Assembly (NCBI RefSeq): GCF_000455265.1
Contig: NZ_HG005141.1
Span: 89,324-153,323 of the forward strand
Reading direction: 5' to 3'
Origin: Paenibacillus antibioticophila
Lineage (GTDB): Bacteria; Bacillota; Bacilli; Paenibacillales; Paenibacillaceae
Length of the DNA: 64,000 nucleotides
Position 1 is the first letter of the stretch; every line of letters starts with the position of its first letter. The notes under the pieces are model-generated. The model saw only the letters and a list, made by a program, of their open reading frames with translations, searched no databases and was not told where the DNA came from. Below are positions 36,202-44,345 of the stretch, piece after piece. Made by a program: the position numbers and the translations under genes.

Positions 36202-36477
36202 TTAGTGCAGTAAAAAGTCTTGCTGTGCCTTGGCTACAAGCCTTTTTGTAATCTCTCCGCCAACGGATCCATTCTCTCTGGATGTCAGATGTCCCCAACT
36301 GCCTCCATAGCTACTGCTTGCTCCCATGGCTCCAAGCTCTCCTGCAAACTCCGTGTCGGTTGAGCCGCTAGTAGCCCCTCCGCCTACAGGAAGTCCAAAT
36401 TCCGCTGCAATCTCATATTTCCACTGCTTCAGAACCTCACGGCATTCCGGTATGACCTTACTGTTATTCCTTGCCAC
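36202..36477 (-). CDS. Alpha/beta-type small acid-soluble spore protein with an inserted linker
   Basis: 91 aa from a GTG at 36477 (GGAGGT, 9-base gap). The halves of an alpha/beta SASP are clear: KYEIAAEFGLPV and LTSRENGSVGGEITKRLV. These proteins coat spore DNA and protect it from UV and heat, then are cut by the GPR protease on germination. Between the two helices there are about 30 extra Gly/Ser/Ala-rich residues where ordinary members have a short loop, so the protein is longer than the usual 60-75 aa. A sigma-G-type -10 is upstream. Confidence 0.9.
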   Translation of the reverse strand: MARNNSKVIPECREVLKQWKYEIAAEFGLPVGGGATSGSTDTEFAGELGAMGASSSYGGSWGHLTSRENGSVGGEITKRLVAKAQQDFLLH

Positions 36478-36511
36478 GGCATTTCCACCTCCATCATTAT
36501 TCTTTCAGGTG

Positions 36512-36541
36512 TAGTATGCCTGACTAGTAATTGAAATAAGC
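36512..36541 (-). promoter_or_regulatory. Candidate sigma-G promoter of the SASP gene
   Basis: On the minus strand a perfect sigma-G -10 CATACTA (36512-36518) with GCTTA, four of five bases of the -35, 18 bp upstream. Consistent with forespore expression. Confidence 0.5.
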
Positions 36542-36577
36542 TGATGAATGTTTGCTACTGGAGGTAAAATGTGTATT

Positions 36578-37117
36578 CTAACGTATCGAGTACGATCCGC
36601 GTACCATTACAGTCAAGCTATATTTATTCCCTTCCAATACCTGAATGCCCCGGCCTTCACGCGGAAAAGAAAGCAGATGGTTATTCGACACTGTTCCACC
36701 ATTTTTGATGTCAACGCCATCGGTCAGATCCGCTACCCCGTTTGAATCTGAACTATAAATTACAGCCTTGCCTGCTCTGACCACAAACTCTGCCCCAGCT
36801 CCGGCAATCAAAGTCTCGCCCGGCTTCACGGTAACAATCTCCACCGCCTCAGCCGATCCGCTTGTGCTTCCTCCCGTAGATGGGGTTGATGGTGTTGATG
36901 GGGTCGATGGTGTTGATGGCGTGGTTGATGCTCCGCCGCCTTTCAGCGCTTGTTGGATCGCTTGATCCACATAACTCTTCGTAACGACTGGATCATCGCT
37001 GCTCCCTGGCTGAGAAGCCACACTAGCCCCCTCTGCCGTCAAATTCAACAGCGAGCCAGCCCACACGCTTCCGCCAATCACCACAGCGGCCGCTGTATAT
37101 TTCCATACTGTTTTCAT
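36578..37117 (-). CDS. Secreted or membrane-anchored protein with a TPS repeat linker
   Basis: 179 aa from the ATG at 37117; an ATG directly before it (37120) is closer to GAGGAG. N-terminal signal or anchor (about 5-28), an acidic segment with DPVVTKSYVDQAIQQAL, a (TPS)n linker of about 15 residues encoded by 9-bp repeats, and a compact C-terminal β-rich domain (about 85-179: IVTVKPGETLIAGAGAEF, GGTVSNNHLLSFPREGRG). I do not recognise a named family. The C-terminal part looks like a surface or spore-associated β domain, but the function is unknown. Confidence 0.8.
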   Translation of the reverse strand: MKTVWKYTAAAVVIGGSVWAGSLLNLTAEGASVASQPGSSDDPVVTKSYVDQAIQQALKGGGASTTPSTPSTPSTPSTPSTGGSTSGSAEAVEIVTVKPGETLIAGAGAEFVVRAGKAVIYSSDSNGVADLTDGVDIKNGGTVSNNHLLSFPREGRGIQVLEGNKYSLTVMVRGSYSIR

Positions 37118-37186
37118 CATGCTCCTCCTCAATAAAATCCTTAAACGTTGATGAATAATAATATTGTAATGTATGAAAGAATAAGT

Positions 37187-37219
37187 AGAAATCCCCCCAA
37201 AGGAGAGATTTCTACTAAT
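37187..37219 (-). terminator. Terminator of the 841-aa secreted protein gene
   Basis: On the minus strand GTAGAAATC pairs with GATTTCTAC (inner TCTCC/GGGGG pairs extend it), followed by TTATTCTTTC, just after the stop. Confidence 0.65.
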
Positions 37220-37222
37220 GTG

Positions 37223-39748
37223 TTAATTATGAAGGTCTGTGTTTACATAAGGGACTGCTTGTGTTGCAATCTTTGTCTTAACTCCTTGATGAGAGTCATA
37301 GATTGAAAATTGGAAGGCTCCTGATCTGGATGTAGCGAAAATCAGATCATTGACTACGAATGAGAAATTCAAGTTAGATCCAACTAACATATCCTTTTCA
37401 ATTTCAACTTCCTTCTCAAATCTTGCACCGCTTGAATCCACCACTTCCAGTACGAACTTATGCTGGAATTCTCCAATTTCAAAGGTCAAGTCACGCTTCA
37501 AATCATACTTCATCTTCACTTCAAGCCCTGACGAGTTCGTGCGTCCTTCTATTTCTCTTACATCTAGCGTGTATGGGAATAATTCTACACCCTTTAACGT
37601 ACTCTTAATATCACGGCTTTCCAAGTTTAGTTCCATTGCATTTGCATTTACGTAGCCTGTAGGCTTGCCTTCTGCATCCGTAAATTTGTTTTCCGTAATG
37701 CTCTCTCCCACTACAAGATTCCAATTAGAGACAACCGTTCCTTTTGGTACCTTGGCTGAGAATGATACAACGCTAGCTGCCTTTGGACCCACCGTAGTCT
37801 TCACCTGGCTTACATCTGCTTTGTAATAATGTCCTTCATCAGTCTGGAAATACCCGGATAACTGAGACAGTCTATTCTGCTTGTCTTCCAAATTTCTCAT
37901 AATCAATTCAGTATAGATGATATCATTGGTACTACCTTTATAAAGGTATGTTTTCCGAGTCATAAGATCTGCCTTCTTACCTGCAGTATCCAAATTATTA
38001 TAAGACCCATCAGCTACAACCTTGAAATCCGTTGTTTTACCATAATTCGAGAACATAATCCAATTACTTGTTTTATCGGTTCCCGTTTTCTGCAGCAGTT
38101 GGACTTGCAATTGAGAGAATTTAACACTTTCCGGAACATTTGCAACTACATATACACTGGCTTTTTCTCCTGGACCCAAGATTTGAGTAGTGTTCGTATT
38201 GACCAATTGAACCGAACTATTTAAAGAGGTAAGATCCATCTTGTATGTTCCAACGAATTCAGGAAGCTTGGCCGCTTTGACTCCCTTGTTCGTGATTGTA
38301 ATTTTGGTTGAAAGCAGATTTCCATCATCCCATGGAAGCTTCTGTATGCTATCAAGTGTTACGCCATAGGTACCGTCATTATTCTTAACCGTTTTCTCTT
38401 CCCCTACTGCATACTGCATCTCTGTATACTCCGGAAGTTTATATGCAGCTATAGGATAAGAATTAGTCTCAACTGCTGGTTGCTCTGGAGACGTGGAGTC
38501 AGACTCAGTTGGTGTCTTTAGAATTAATTCCATCTCTTCAACATTAGAGACAACCGGAATAGACCCATCAACAGAAATAATTTGTTCGCTGCCTGGTTGA
38601 AGTGTCATTCCTTCTAGTCCGCTTGCAGATAGAGGGTACGACTTATTACCTATTTGAATATCAAATGCATAAGCCGGGACTGTTACAACTTTATCTCCCT
38701 TATTTCTAAGTGCAAATTGTATAGAAAGCGCACTTTCCCCAAAGCTCTGATTTCTGGAAATACTCTCAATGCTCGTAGCGATACTACTGTTGTTAATTTT
38801 CAGAATTTTTTCTTTAGCAACTTCTGTTGAAGAATTCTTGTTGCTCTTAATTCCTAAATTCATAGATGCTAAACCAACATCGCTCTTAAGACTCTCTTCA
38901 TTCTGAACTATCATGAGGAGCATATTATTCAGATTAACTATTCTAGGAACTTTAGCAATCAAATTGAGCGTTTTACTTTCTTGAGGCAAAATTTGAACTT
39001 TAGAGCTCAGGGAATCAGGATTCAATGCAAATGGTGTACCGCTTGCCGTTTGAACAATAAACTTCAAATTGGAGCTATCAAGGGTTTTGAACCCGGCATT
39101 TTGCATATATAATGATACATTCACATAATTCTCATCACCAAGGCCTAATACACTAACCGAGGTTACCTTTGCATTAACCGTGTTTTCATTAATTTTGAGC
39201 TTTTGAGTTGTATTAGCAGGAGCTGCTATCGAGTAACTGGAAGGAACATTAATGCTGCCTAAATGCTGCTCGTATCCTGGCAAACTAAAGTTCCACTTTA
39301 TTAGAATAAAATTCAAATCACTGTATTTTAAGCCTTTTGCTATTTTTGTTGTGTAGGTCACGCTAAGCGAAGAACCCGGCACTACTTTCTTTTTGTCTTT
39401 ATCTGTCCCTATAGCCTGGACACTATAAATCGTACCCGATTTAGTCTTAACCTTTGTCCAATAATCAACTAAATTTAAAGCCTTTTTGTCGTTGTTTTGA
39501 TAAGTCAAGGTATAGGTTAGGACATTCTCGTTCTCCTGGGCTAAAATATTTACGTTGCTTAATTTCACTGTGCTATTGTTAGTAATCTTAACAGCACTTA
39601 AATTACTCAGCGTCTTTACTGCAGATTGAGTCTGAGTTTTCGCATTCGTTGCATTTGTCTTCGCAGCAGCATCCACTATGTAGCTTCCACTTTGAGCAAC
39701 CAAAGCAGCAACAGTCAAAGATGCAACAACCAGTTTAGCTTTACTCAA
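37223..39748 (-). CDS. Large secreted protein of unknown function with repeated β-sandwich-like units
   Basis: 841 aa from a TTG at 39748, 7 bases after AGGAGG; an upstream TTG at 39754 is too close. Signal peptide (about 1-28, VAALVAQSGSYIVDAAA). The rest consists of roughly six β-rich units of 110-130 residues, each with a pattern like VLTYTLTYQNNDKKAL and a later PGSSLSVTYTTKI or GPGEKASVYVVANVP, similar in style to intracellular-adhesion or DUF4352-like β-sandwiches. No SLH domain or LPXTG. Its position beside the S-layer gene suggests a surface role, by inference only. Confidence 0.85.
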   Translation of the reverse strand: MSKAKLVVASLTVAALVAQSGSYIVDAAAKTNATNAKTQTQSAVKTLSNLSAVKITNNSTVKLSNVNILAQENENVLTYTLTYQNNDKKALNLVDYWTKVKTKSGTIYSVQAIGTDKDKKKVVPGSSLSVTYTTKIAKGLKYSDLNFILIKWNFSLPGYEQHLGSINVPSSYSIAAPANTTQKLKINENTVNAKVTSVSVLGLGDENYVNVSLYMQNAGFKTLDSSNLKFIVQTASGTPFALNPDSLSSKVQILPQESKTLNLIAKVPRIVNLNNMLLMIVQNEESLKSDVGLASMNLGIKSNKNSSTEVAKEKILKINNSSIATSIESISRNQSFGESALSIQFALRNKGDKVVTVPAYAFDIQIGNKSYPLSASGLEGMTLQPGSEQIISVDGSIPVVSNVEEMELILKTPTESDSTSPEQPAVETNSYPIAAYKLPEYTEMQYAVGEEKTVKNNDGTYGVTLDSIQKLPWDDGNLLSTKITITNKGVKAAKLPEFVGTYKMDLTSLNSSVQLVNTNTTQILGPGEKASVYVVANVPESVKFSQLQVQLLQKTGTDKTSNWIMFSNYGKTTDFKVVADGSYNNLDTAGKKADLMTRKTYLYKGSTNDIIYTELIMRNLEDKQNRLSQLSGYFQTDEGHYYKADVSQVKTTVGPKAASVVSFSAKVPKGTVVSNWNLVVGESITENKFTDAEGKPTGYVNANAMELNLESRDIKSTLKGVELFPYTLDVREIEGRTNSSGLEVKMKYDLKRDLTFEIGEFQHKFVLEVVDSSGARFEKEVEIEKDMLVGSNLNFSFVVNDLIFATSRSGAFQFSIYDSHQGVKTKIATQAVPYVNTDLHN

Positions 39749-39773
39749 GGTCAAACCTCCTATTAATAAAAGT

Positions 39774-39790
39774 CGTATATATTATATACG
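39774..39790. promoter_or_regulatory. 17-bp palindrome at the promoter of the 841-aa protein gene
   Basis: CGTATATATTATATACG is a perfect palindrome about one central base and contains a TATAAT -10 read on the minus strand, about 30 bases before the start. It could be an operator or simply an A+T-rich promoter. The rest of 39800-40140 holds no gene I can support. Confidence 0.4.
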
Positions 39791-40146
39791 CACAAACTTA
39801 AAAAAAGTTTAAAAAAAGATTATGAACTGAGGATGAACTTAGTAAGAAAACACTTTATTTCCATGATTAGCGTGAGTTTTTAATAAGCTTCGTCGTCTTT
39901 ACTTTATAGTTGTTGGTTTAACGCAGATTATAGGGGGTATCCATCCAGTCGAGTTTATCTTATAAGGCATGATACTTTTTTGAGGTGACCAGGATATAGC
40001 GAGGCATAAAGTCCGTTCAAGAATTTTTTTCGAATATCATATATCCTTATGACTTGCCACTAACCATATTCTCCCATTTTTATACCACAGTAGTTTGAGC
40101 ATTCCCACTCATCACGAACGTACTAGGTATTCGTAGATATAAATCT

Positions 40147-40178
40147 AAACCACACAACCGCTATGTGGCTATTTTTTG
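40147..40178 (+). terminator. Plus-strand hairpin with T run, no gene assigned
   Basis: CCACA / TGTGG stem (extended by ACC..GGCT) followed by ATTTTTTG on plus. No plus-strand ORF precedes it. Confidence 0.5.
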
Positions 40179-40213
40179 TTTCACTTGCTTCGCAAGCCCC
40201 GCTCTTAAGCTGC

Positions 40214-40246
40214 TAAAAAAAAGAAGCCCCGAAGGGCCTCTTTTCT
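40214..40246 (-). terminator. Terminator of the S-layer gene
   Basis: AGAGGCCC-TTCG-GGGCTTCT followed by TTTTTTT on the minus strand: a very stable UUCG-loop terminator directly after the stop. Confidence 0.93.
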
Positions 40247-40252
40247 AGGAAA

Positions 40253-43231
40253 CTAGTTGATGTAATCGTAAAGCTCGTTGACTTCAAATTTCGACAAGGT
40301 TTTGCGAGCATTTGAAATGTCAGTAATTGCTTTACTGTAATCAGCAGTGTACTTGAACAATACTTGATCAGTAAGAGCAATTGTGTTGTTGTTATCTGCA
40401 TGCAGAGTAAATACTACTTTCAATTGATTTGTACCCAGCGTGCTGTCATCAGCAACAGAGTAAACATTATTAATCGTTGCAGCTTTATCTTTTACTTTTA
40501 CTTCAAACAGACCTTCCAAACCATAAGCATAGTTACCAGCATTCGATACATCGATGGCTTCAGTGAAAGTCAAAGTAGCTTCATACACAGCAGTTGTAGC
40601 TGATGGCTTAATAACGAGACCATTGTCGATAAGTTCAGGTGCAACATCATCTACAACGTTGATGTTTGGTGTTGCTGCGTTACCGTTCGATGCTTCAACC
40701 AATTTAACTGCGTTTCCATAAACATCCTGTGTAGTGTGTCTTACAGTAGTTACTTTAAGACCTTTAGTTTCTGCATCAGCCGGAAGCTCTCTGCCGGATC
40801 CCTCAAATTTCAGGTACAATGTTTTGTAATCCGAACTAACTGTGTAACTCGTCGGAGTGTAAGTTCCTACTCTGAAGTCAGTGTAGTCAATGTAGTTCAG
40901 TTTACCGTCAAATTCCAGTTTCACTTCTTTAGTACTTGTAGCAGTTGCCTTGCTCAAAGCAATAGCCTGATCCTTGACCACTGTTTCCAAAACATAACCG
41001 CCGGTCGTAGATACAAAGTAGTTACCGTCAGCGTTTGCTACATAGTTTGCTCTGATTGTCGAGCCCGTTGCAACTGATTTTTTCGTAAAGATACGAACTG
41101 TATCAGAAGAAATAATCGTTACATCACCAGACTCTGCAGCTAATCTTTCTTCAGAAGTACCATTAACCAAGAAATACTTAGCATAATCAGATGCATCGCC
41201 AACACCCGAAGTTGCTACAGGTTTATTAAACTCAATGTAAACATAACGGCCATCGCTATAAGGCTCAACCCATGCGCGACTAATTGCCCCTACTTGAGCC
41301 TTAGCTGCATCAAGATCGATAGTGTAAGGCAGCATGGAGTTAGGTACATAAGCCGTATCCTGCAAACCAGAAATGGTGAGTGTGTACGACTTGTTGTCCA
41401 AGTCATTACCCAAGTTGATAGTTACAGTATTGTTCTTAACATCAAAACTTGGTTTTTCAATTGGATTACCTTTAGCATCAGTTCCAGCTTTATCGGCAAC
41501 CTTACCCTCGGAATCCTTCAACACATAGTTAGTACGGTCTTCAACAGTCGAAGTTTTGAGAGCTTCACTAAATTTAACTTTTGCAATGTAATTGCCGTTC
41601 TCGTTTTTAAGCTCGTAGCTCAACACTTCTGGGCGTACTGTGTCAAGGGTAGGATTAACCTTAACTTCACGATCAGCACTGTTATCACTGTAATCGCGAA
41701 CGCCTTTCAGATAAATCGTGTTTTCGCTGTAGTTCAAAGCCTTTTTATCATCAGTGAATTTAACAGTTACTTTGTTATCGTTAATTTCGATGATACCAGT
41801 ATTTCCGCTAACATTGGCATAAGCGCTGTTAACAGCTTTAATTGGCTCATTGAACTCAACAGTAACTTCTCTCAAATCTTTGGAAGTTGCGCTAACAACT
41901 TCAGGTGCAGCAGTATCAACTGTAGCTGTGAAATCATAATCTACAGGGACTACTTTCAGACCAGAAGCATCTGCAACATTACTTACGGAAATCTTATGAT
42001 CTCCTTCAGTAAGGTTAGTAGACAAGATTACAGTATCTGGATAGCTATATACGATAGAAGCTCCGATAGCCTTACCATCGATTTTATAGTTAGCAGATTT
42101 AACAGCTTCAGCACGCTGTACCGGTTCGCTGAATTTAATTTTTACAGCTTTCGTTCCAAGACCAACTACTTCTTTCACAGTTGGAGTTGTAACGTCAACC
42201 GGAGTGAATTTCACTTTTTGAGTGAAAGTCTTAGTGCTGTCGCCATTCTTAACGTTGTTGATGGAAAGTTCAAATTCTTTTTGGTTAGTCAAAGAATGAG
42301 CTTCATCAAACAACAAAGTTACAGAAGTTTTGTCTTCAGACACAGTTGCACTCTTGAAGGTTCTGTCAGCAACGCTGTAGTTGCTTTCAAGTCCAGCAGA
42401 TGTAGCATCTACAGTACCATCAAAAGTAACAACGATTTGCTTCAGGTTGTCAGCTTTAACGGATTGAACTGTTTGAGCCACAGTAGTAACATAAGTTACT
42501 TTGTGAGTGTACTCACGGTCTTGGTAAGTGAATTTAACTTCAGTTTCTTTGTTAGCTTCGAGAGCTGTTTCCAAAGCAACCTTCACTACTTCATCGTCGG
42601 ACATTGTGAACTCAACATTCTTAGGATCCACTACTTTGTAAGAAGCTACAGTAGGAACTTGGTTAGCTTCGTAGATTGCATAAGCTGCAACGATCGCTTG
42701 GGAGCGAGTAGCATTAGCTTGGTAGTTGATGCCTTCAGGCAAGAAGCCTTCCTTCACTGCTGCTGCAACATAACCTTTAGCCCATTCGCTAGCACTGTTG
42801 TTAGCTTCAGCAGGAACTTCCAGTTTCAGAGCAGCTACCAGAACCTTAGCAAGTTCTTGTACAGTCACATTGCCACTAGGATCAAACAGTTGCTTAGCTT
42901 CGTCCTTACCATTCAGGATACCTGCTTGGGTAGCAGCTTCAATGAAAGGAGCAGCCCAATGATTAACTGTGTAGTTCTTATCTTTGTAAGTAGCTACGCC
43001 AGTAATTGGTTCCAAACCAATAGATTTAACGATGATCTTAGCAAGTTCTGCACGAGTCAGAGTCTTCTCAAGAGCAGAAGAGCCGTCTGGCATACCATCC
43101 ATGATGTTCGCTTGCTTCAGAACATCAAATTTTTGTTGCGGGGTCAAATTAGCATCTGCACCGAATGCTACGGAAGCAAACATGGAGAATGCCATTGCTG
43201 TAGACAAAGCTACGGATAAAATTTTCTTCAT
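40253..43231 (-). CDS. Main S-layer protein, N-terminal SLH domains
   Basis: 992 aa from the ATG at 43231 (GGAGGAG upstream). Signal peptide MKKILSVALSTAMAFSMFASVAFGA (mature near residue 26). Three SLH domains (about 30-215; TRAE, TVQE and TRSQ motifs) anchor it to pyruvylated wall polymer. The rest (about 220-992) is built of β-rich Ig-like repeats (VTFDGTVDATSAG, IKFSEPVQRAEAV, VEFNEPIKA). A strong -10, a roughly 200-base leader, a UUCG terminator and a possible in-frame upstream start point to very high expression. The 641-aa frame on plus is antisense shadow. Confidence 0.93.
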   Translation of the reverse strand: MKKILSVALSTAMAFSMFASVAFGADANLTPQQKFDVLKQANIMDGMPDGSSALEKTLTRAELAKIIVKSIGLEPITGVATYKDKNYTVNHWAAPFIEAATQAGILNGKDEAKQLFDPSGNVTVQELAKVLVAALKLEVPAEANNSASEWAKGYVAAAVKEGFLPEGINYQANATRSQAIVAAYAIYEANQVPTVASYKVVDPKNVEFTMSDDEVVKVALETALEANKETEVKFTYQDREYTHKVTYVTTVAQTVQSVKADNLKQIVVTFDGTVDATSAGLESNYSVADRTFKSATVSEDKTSVTLLFDEAHSLTNQKEFELSINNVKNGDSTKTFTQKVKFTPVDVTTPTVKEVVGLGTKAVKIKFSEPVQRAEAVKSANYKIDGKAIGASIVYSYPDTVILSTNLTEGDHKISVSNVADASGLKVVPVDYDFTATVDTAAPEVVSATSKDLREVTVEFNEPIKAVNSAYANVSGNTGIIEINDNKVTVKFTDDKKALNYSENTIYLKGVRDYSDNSADREVKVNPTLDTVRPEVLSYELKNENGNYIAKVKFSEALKTSTVEDRTNYVLKDSEGKVADKAGTDAKGNPIEKPSFDVKNNTVTINLGNDLDNKSYTLTISGLQDTAYVPNSMLPYTIDLDAAKAQVGAISRAWVEPYSDGRYVYIEFNKPVATSGVGDASDYAKYFLVNGTSEERLAAESGDVTIISSDTVRIFTKKSVATGSTIRANYVANADGNYFVSTTGGYVLETVVKDQAIALSKATATSTKEVKLEFDGKLNYIDYTDFRVGTYTPTSYTVSSDYKTLYLKFEGSGRELPADAETKGLKVTTVRHTTQDVYGNAVKLVEASNGNAATPNINVVDDVAPELIDNGLVIKPSATTAVYEATLTFTEAIDVSNAGNYAYGLEGLFEVKVKDKAATINNVYSVADDSTLGTNQLKVVFTLHADNNNTIALTDQVLFKYTADYSKAITDISNARKTLSKFEVNELYDYIN

Positions 43232-43295
43232 AACCTTTTTTTCTCCTCCTTGATTATCAATCACATGAGAATTTCTTTTAATTGAATAGCTCGTG

Positions 43296-43310
43296 TTACT
43301 CATTAGCCAT
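43296..43310 (-). other. Upstream mini-ORF and alternative start of the S-layer gene
   Basis: AAAGGGGG (43315-43322) precedes ATG-GCT-AAT-GAG-TAA, a four-codon ORF. The same region holds in-frame starts for a longer S-layer precursor (GTG 43315, ATG 43303) that would add 24-28 residues before the signal peptide. Tandem starts are known for Brevibacillus cell wall protein genes. Confidence 0.5.
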
Positions 43311-43406
43311 TGCACCCCCTTTCCAGAGCCTGAGCAATTTTCCTATAAATTAGGTCTGCGGGCAAGCCGCAGAAACTTGTAAACACTTCCCATGCTTGAT
43401 AGAACG

Positions 43407-43500
43407 TAGAAATAGACTAGTTTCCTAATCCTACCTAAACATTATACAATGAGTCGCTAGTGCCGTAAAGCTAATTTTTCTAATAGATAGACAAGTTTCC
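43407..43500 (-). promoter_or_regulatory. S-layer promoter flanked by direct repeats
   Basis: On the minus strand -35 TTTACG (43464-43469), 17-bp spacer, perfect -10 TATAAT (43441-43446). A 14-bp direct repeat (GGAAACTAGTCTAT / GGAAACTTGTCTAT) lies on each side, at 43407-43425 and 43482-43500. The repeats could bind a regulator. The 43501-43760 sequence has no supported gene. Confidence 0.6.
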
Positions 43501-43760
43501 CCATGAGGAACATCTTGGAATGTCTAATTCCGGCACCCGCTTCATTGATTCTGTTCACGTTCTATATCTTAAACGCAGGTGATTCCAAAAAGTTGCGGCA
43601 GTTTTAAAAAAAATTGCAAGATTGTTACCTTTGGCAAGGTTAGCCGCTTTTTCATCTTTTTGCATCTTATACCGCCTGACGGAAATTAGTATAACATCCC
43701 TGAAAATTACAGTCACTAAGTAACATTTTCCATAACCAATACCCATAATTTATGAAAGTA

Positions 43761-43793
43761 AAACGAAAATAAGACGTCCAAATTTGGACGCCT
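43761..43793 (-). terminator. Terminator of the small helical protein gene
   Basis: GGCGTCCAAATTTGGACGTC stem followed by TTATTTTCGTTTT on the minus strand. Confidence 0.75.
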
Positions 43794-43829
43794 TACCGAA
43801 ATTATATGGAAAAGAACTCTTTCTCCATT

Positions 43830-44180
43830 TTATCTCACTCTCATCGCAAGCTGGATAATCCTGGCGCGCATCTGCGGATCGCTCTCCAGCTTGGCGTACA
43901 TATCGTCAATTGCCTGTTTATTGTCCTTATAAGTCTTCTCATGCTTCATCGTGTTGTGGGACCATTCAATTAACTCATCTTCCGCTGCACGCAAATCGTT
44001 AAATGCATCATGGAAACCGGTCTCAATGACTAAGCCTTCCATTACCTCCTGAGTGACTTCCTGAAGCTTGGCGGTTTCTTCGATCCGCTTCTCCAACACC
44101 TTGGATTTATCCTCGAACTTTCTCTTCGCCTTCGTATAGCCTAGTTGCGGTTTAGATAAAATCGGTTTCATCTGTATCAT
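43830..44180 (-). CDS. Small charged helical protein, unknown function
   Basis: 116 aa from the ATG at 44180 (AAAGGG, 4-base gap; a second ATG three codons later is possible). Highly charged and helical: KAKRKFEDKSKVLEKRIEET, then a central acidic helix and a C-terminal KQAIDDMYAKLESDPQMRA. No signal peptide, cysteine or membrane segment. It has its own terminator and stands alone between the S-layer gene and an SLH gene. No family recognised. Confidence 0.75.
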   Translation of the reverse strand: MIQMKPILSKPQLGYTKAKRKFEDKSKVLEKRIEETAKLQEVTQEVMEGLVIETGFHDAFNDLRAAEDELIEWSHNTMKHEKTYKDNKQAIDDMYAKLESDPQMRARIIQLAMRVR

Positions 44181-44263
44181 TTCACCCTTTGCGAAAATGT
44201 CTATCACTTTGCTATTGTATCCTAAAGTCAGGAAAAATACAAAAAGATGTAATTGGAAACACA

Positions 44264-44312
44264 GGAATCCCCCTGCCGCTAGTCTATCGCGGACAAGGGG
44301 ATACACTGTTTC
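44264..44312 (-). terminator. Probable terminator of the 1345-aa SLH gene
   Basis: ATCCCCT..CCGC pairs with GCGG..AGGGGGAT across a 9-base loop, then TCCTGTGTTTCC. The T tract is imperfect. Confidence 0.5.
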
Positions 44313-44345
44313 TACCTATTTTAGTGTAAGTTCAAACAACCTCTA

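Noticed and set aside
39960..40150. Type I toxin-antitoxin locus
   Set aside because: The hairpin with ATTTTTTG recalls such loci, but no short hydrophobic ORF was found on either strand.
41294..43219. 641-aa open frame on plus
   Set aside because: Antisense to the S-layer gene; its Ser/Cys/Phe-rich sequence is the reverse reading of a repetitive β-protein gene.
43555..43746. 63-aa minus-strand frame upstream of the S-layer promoter
   Set aside because: No ribosome site, no recognisable fold, and it lies in A+T-rich non-coding DNA.
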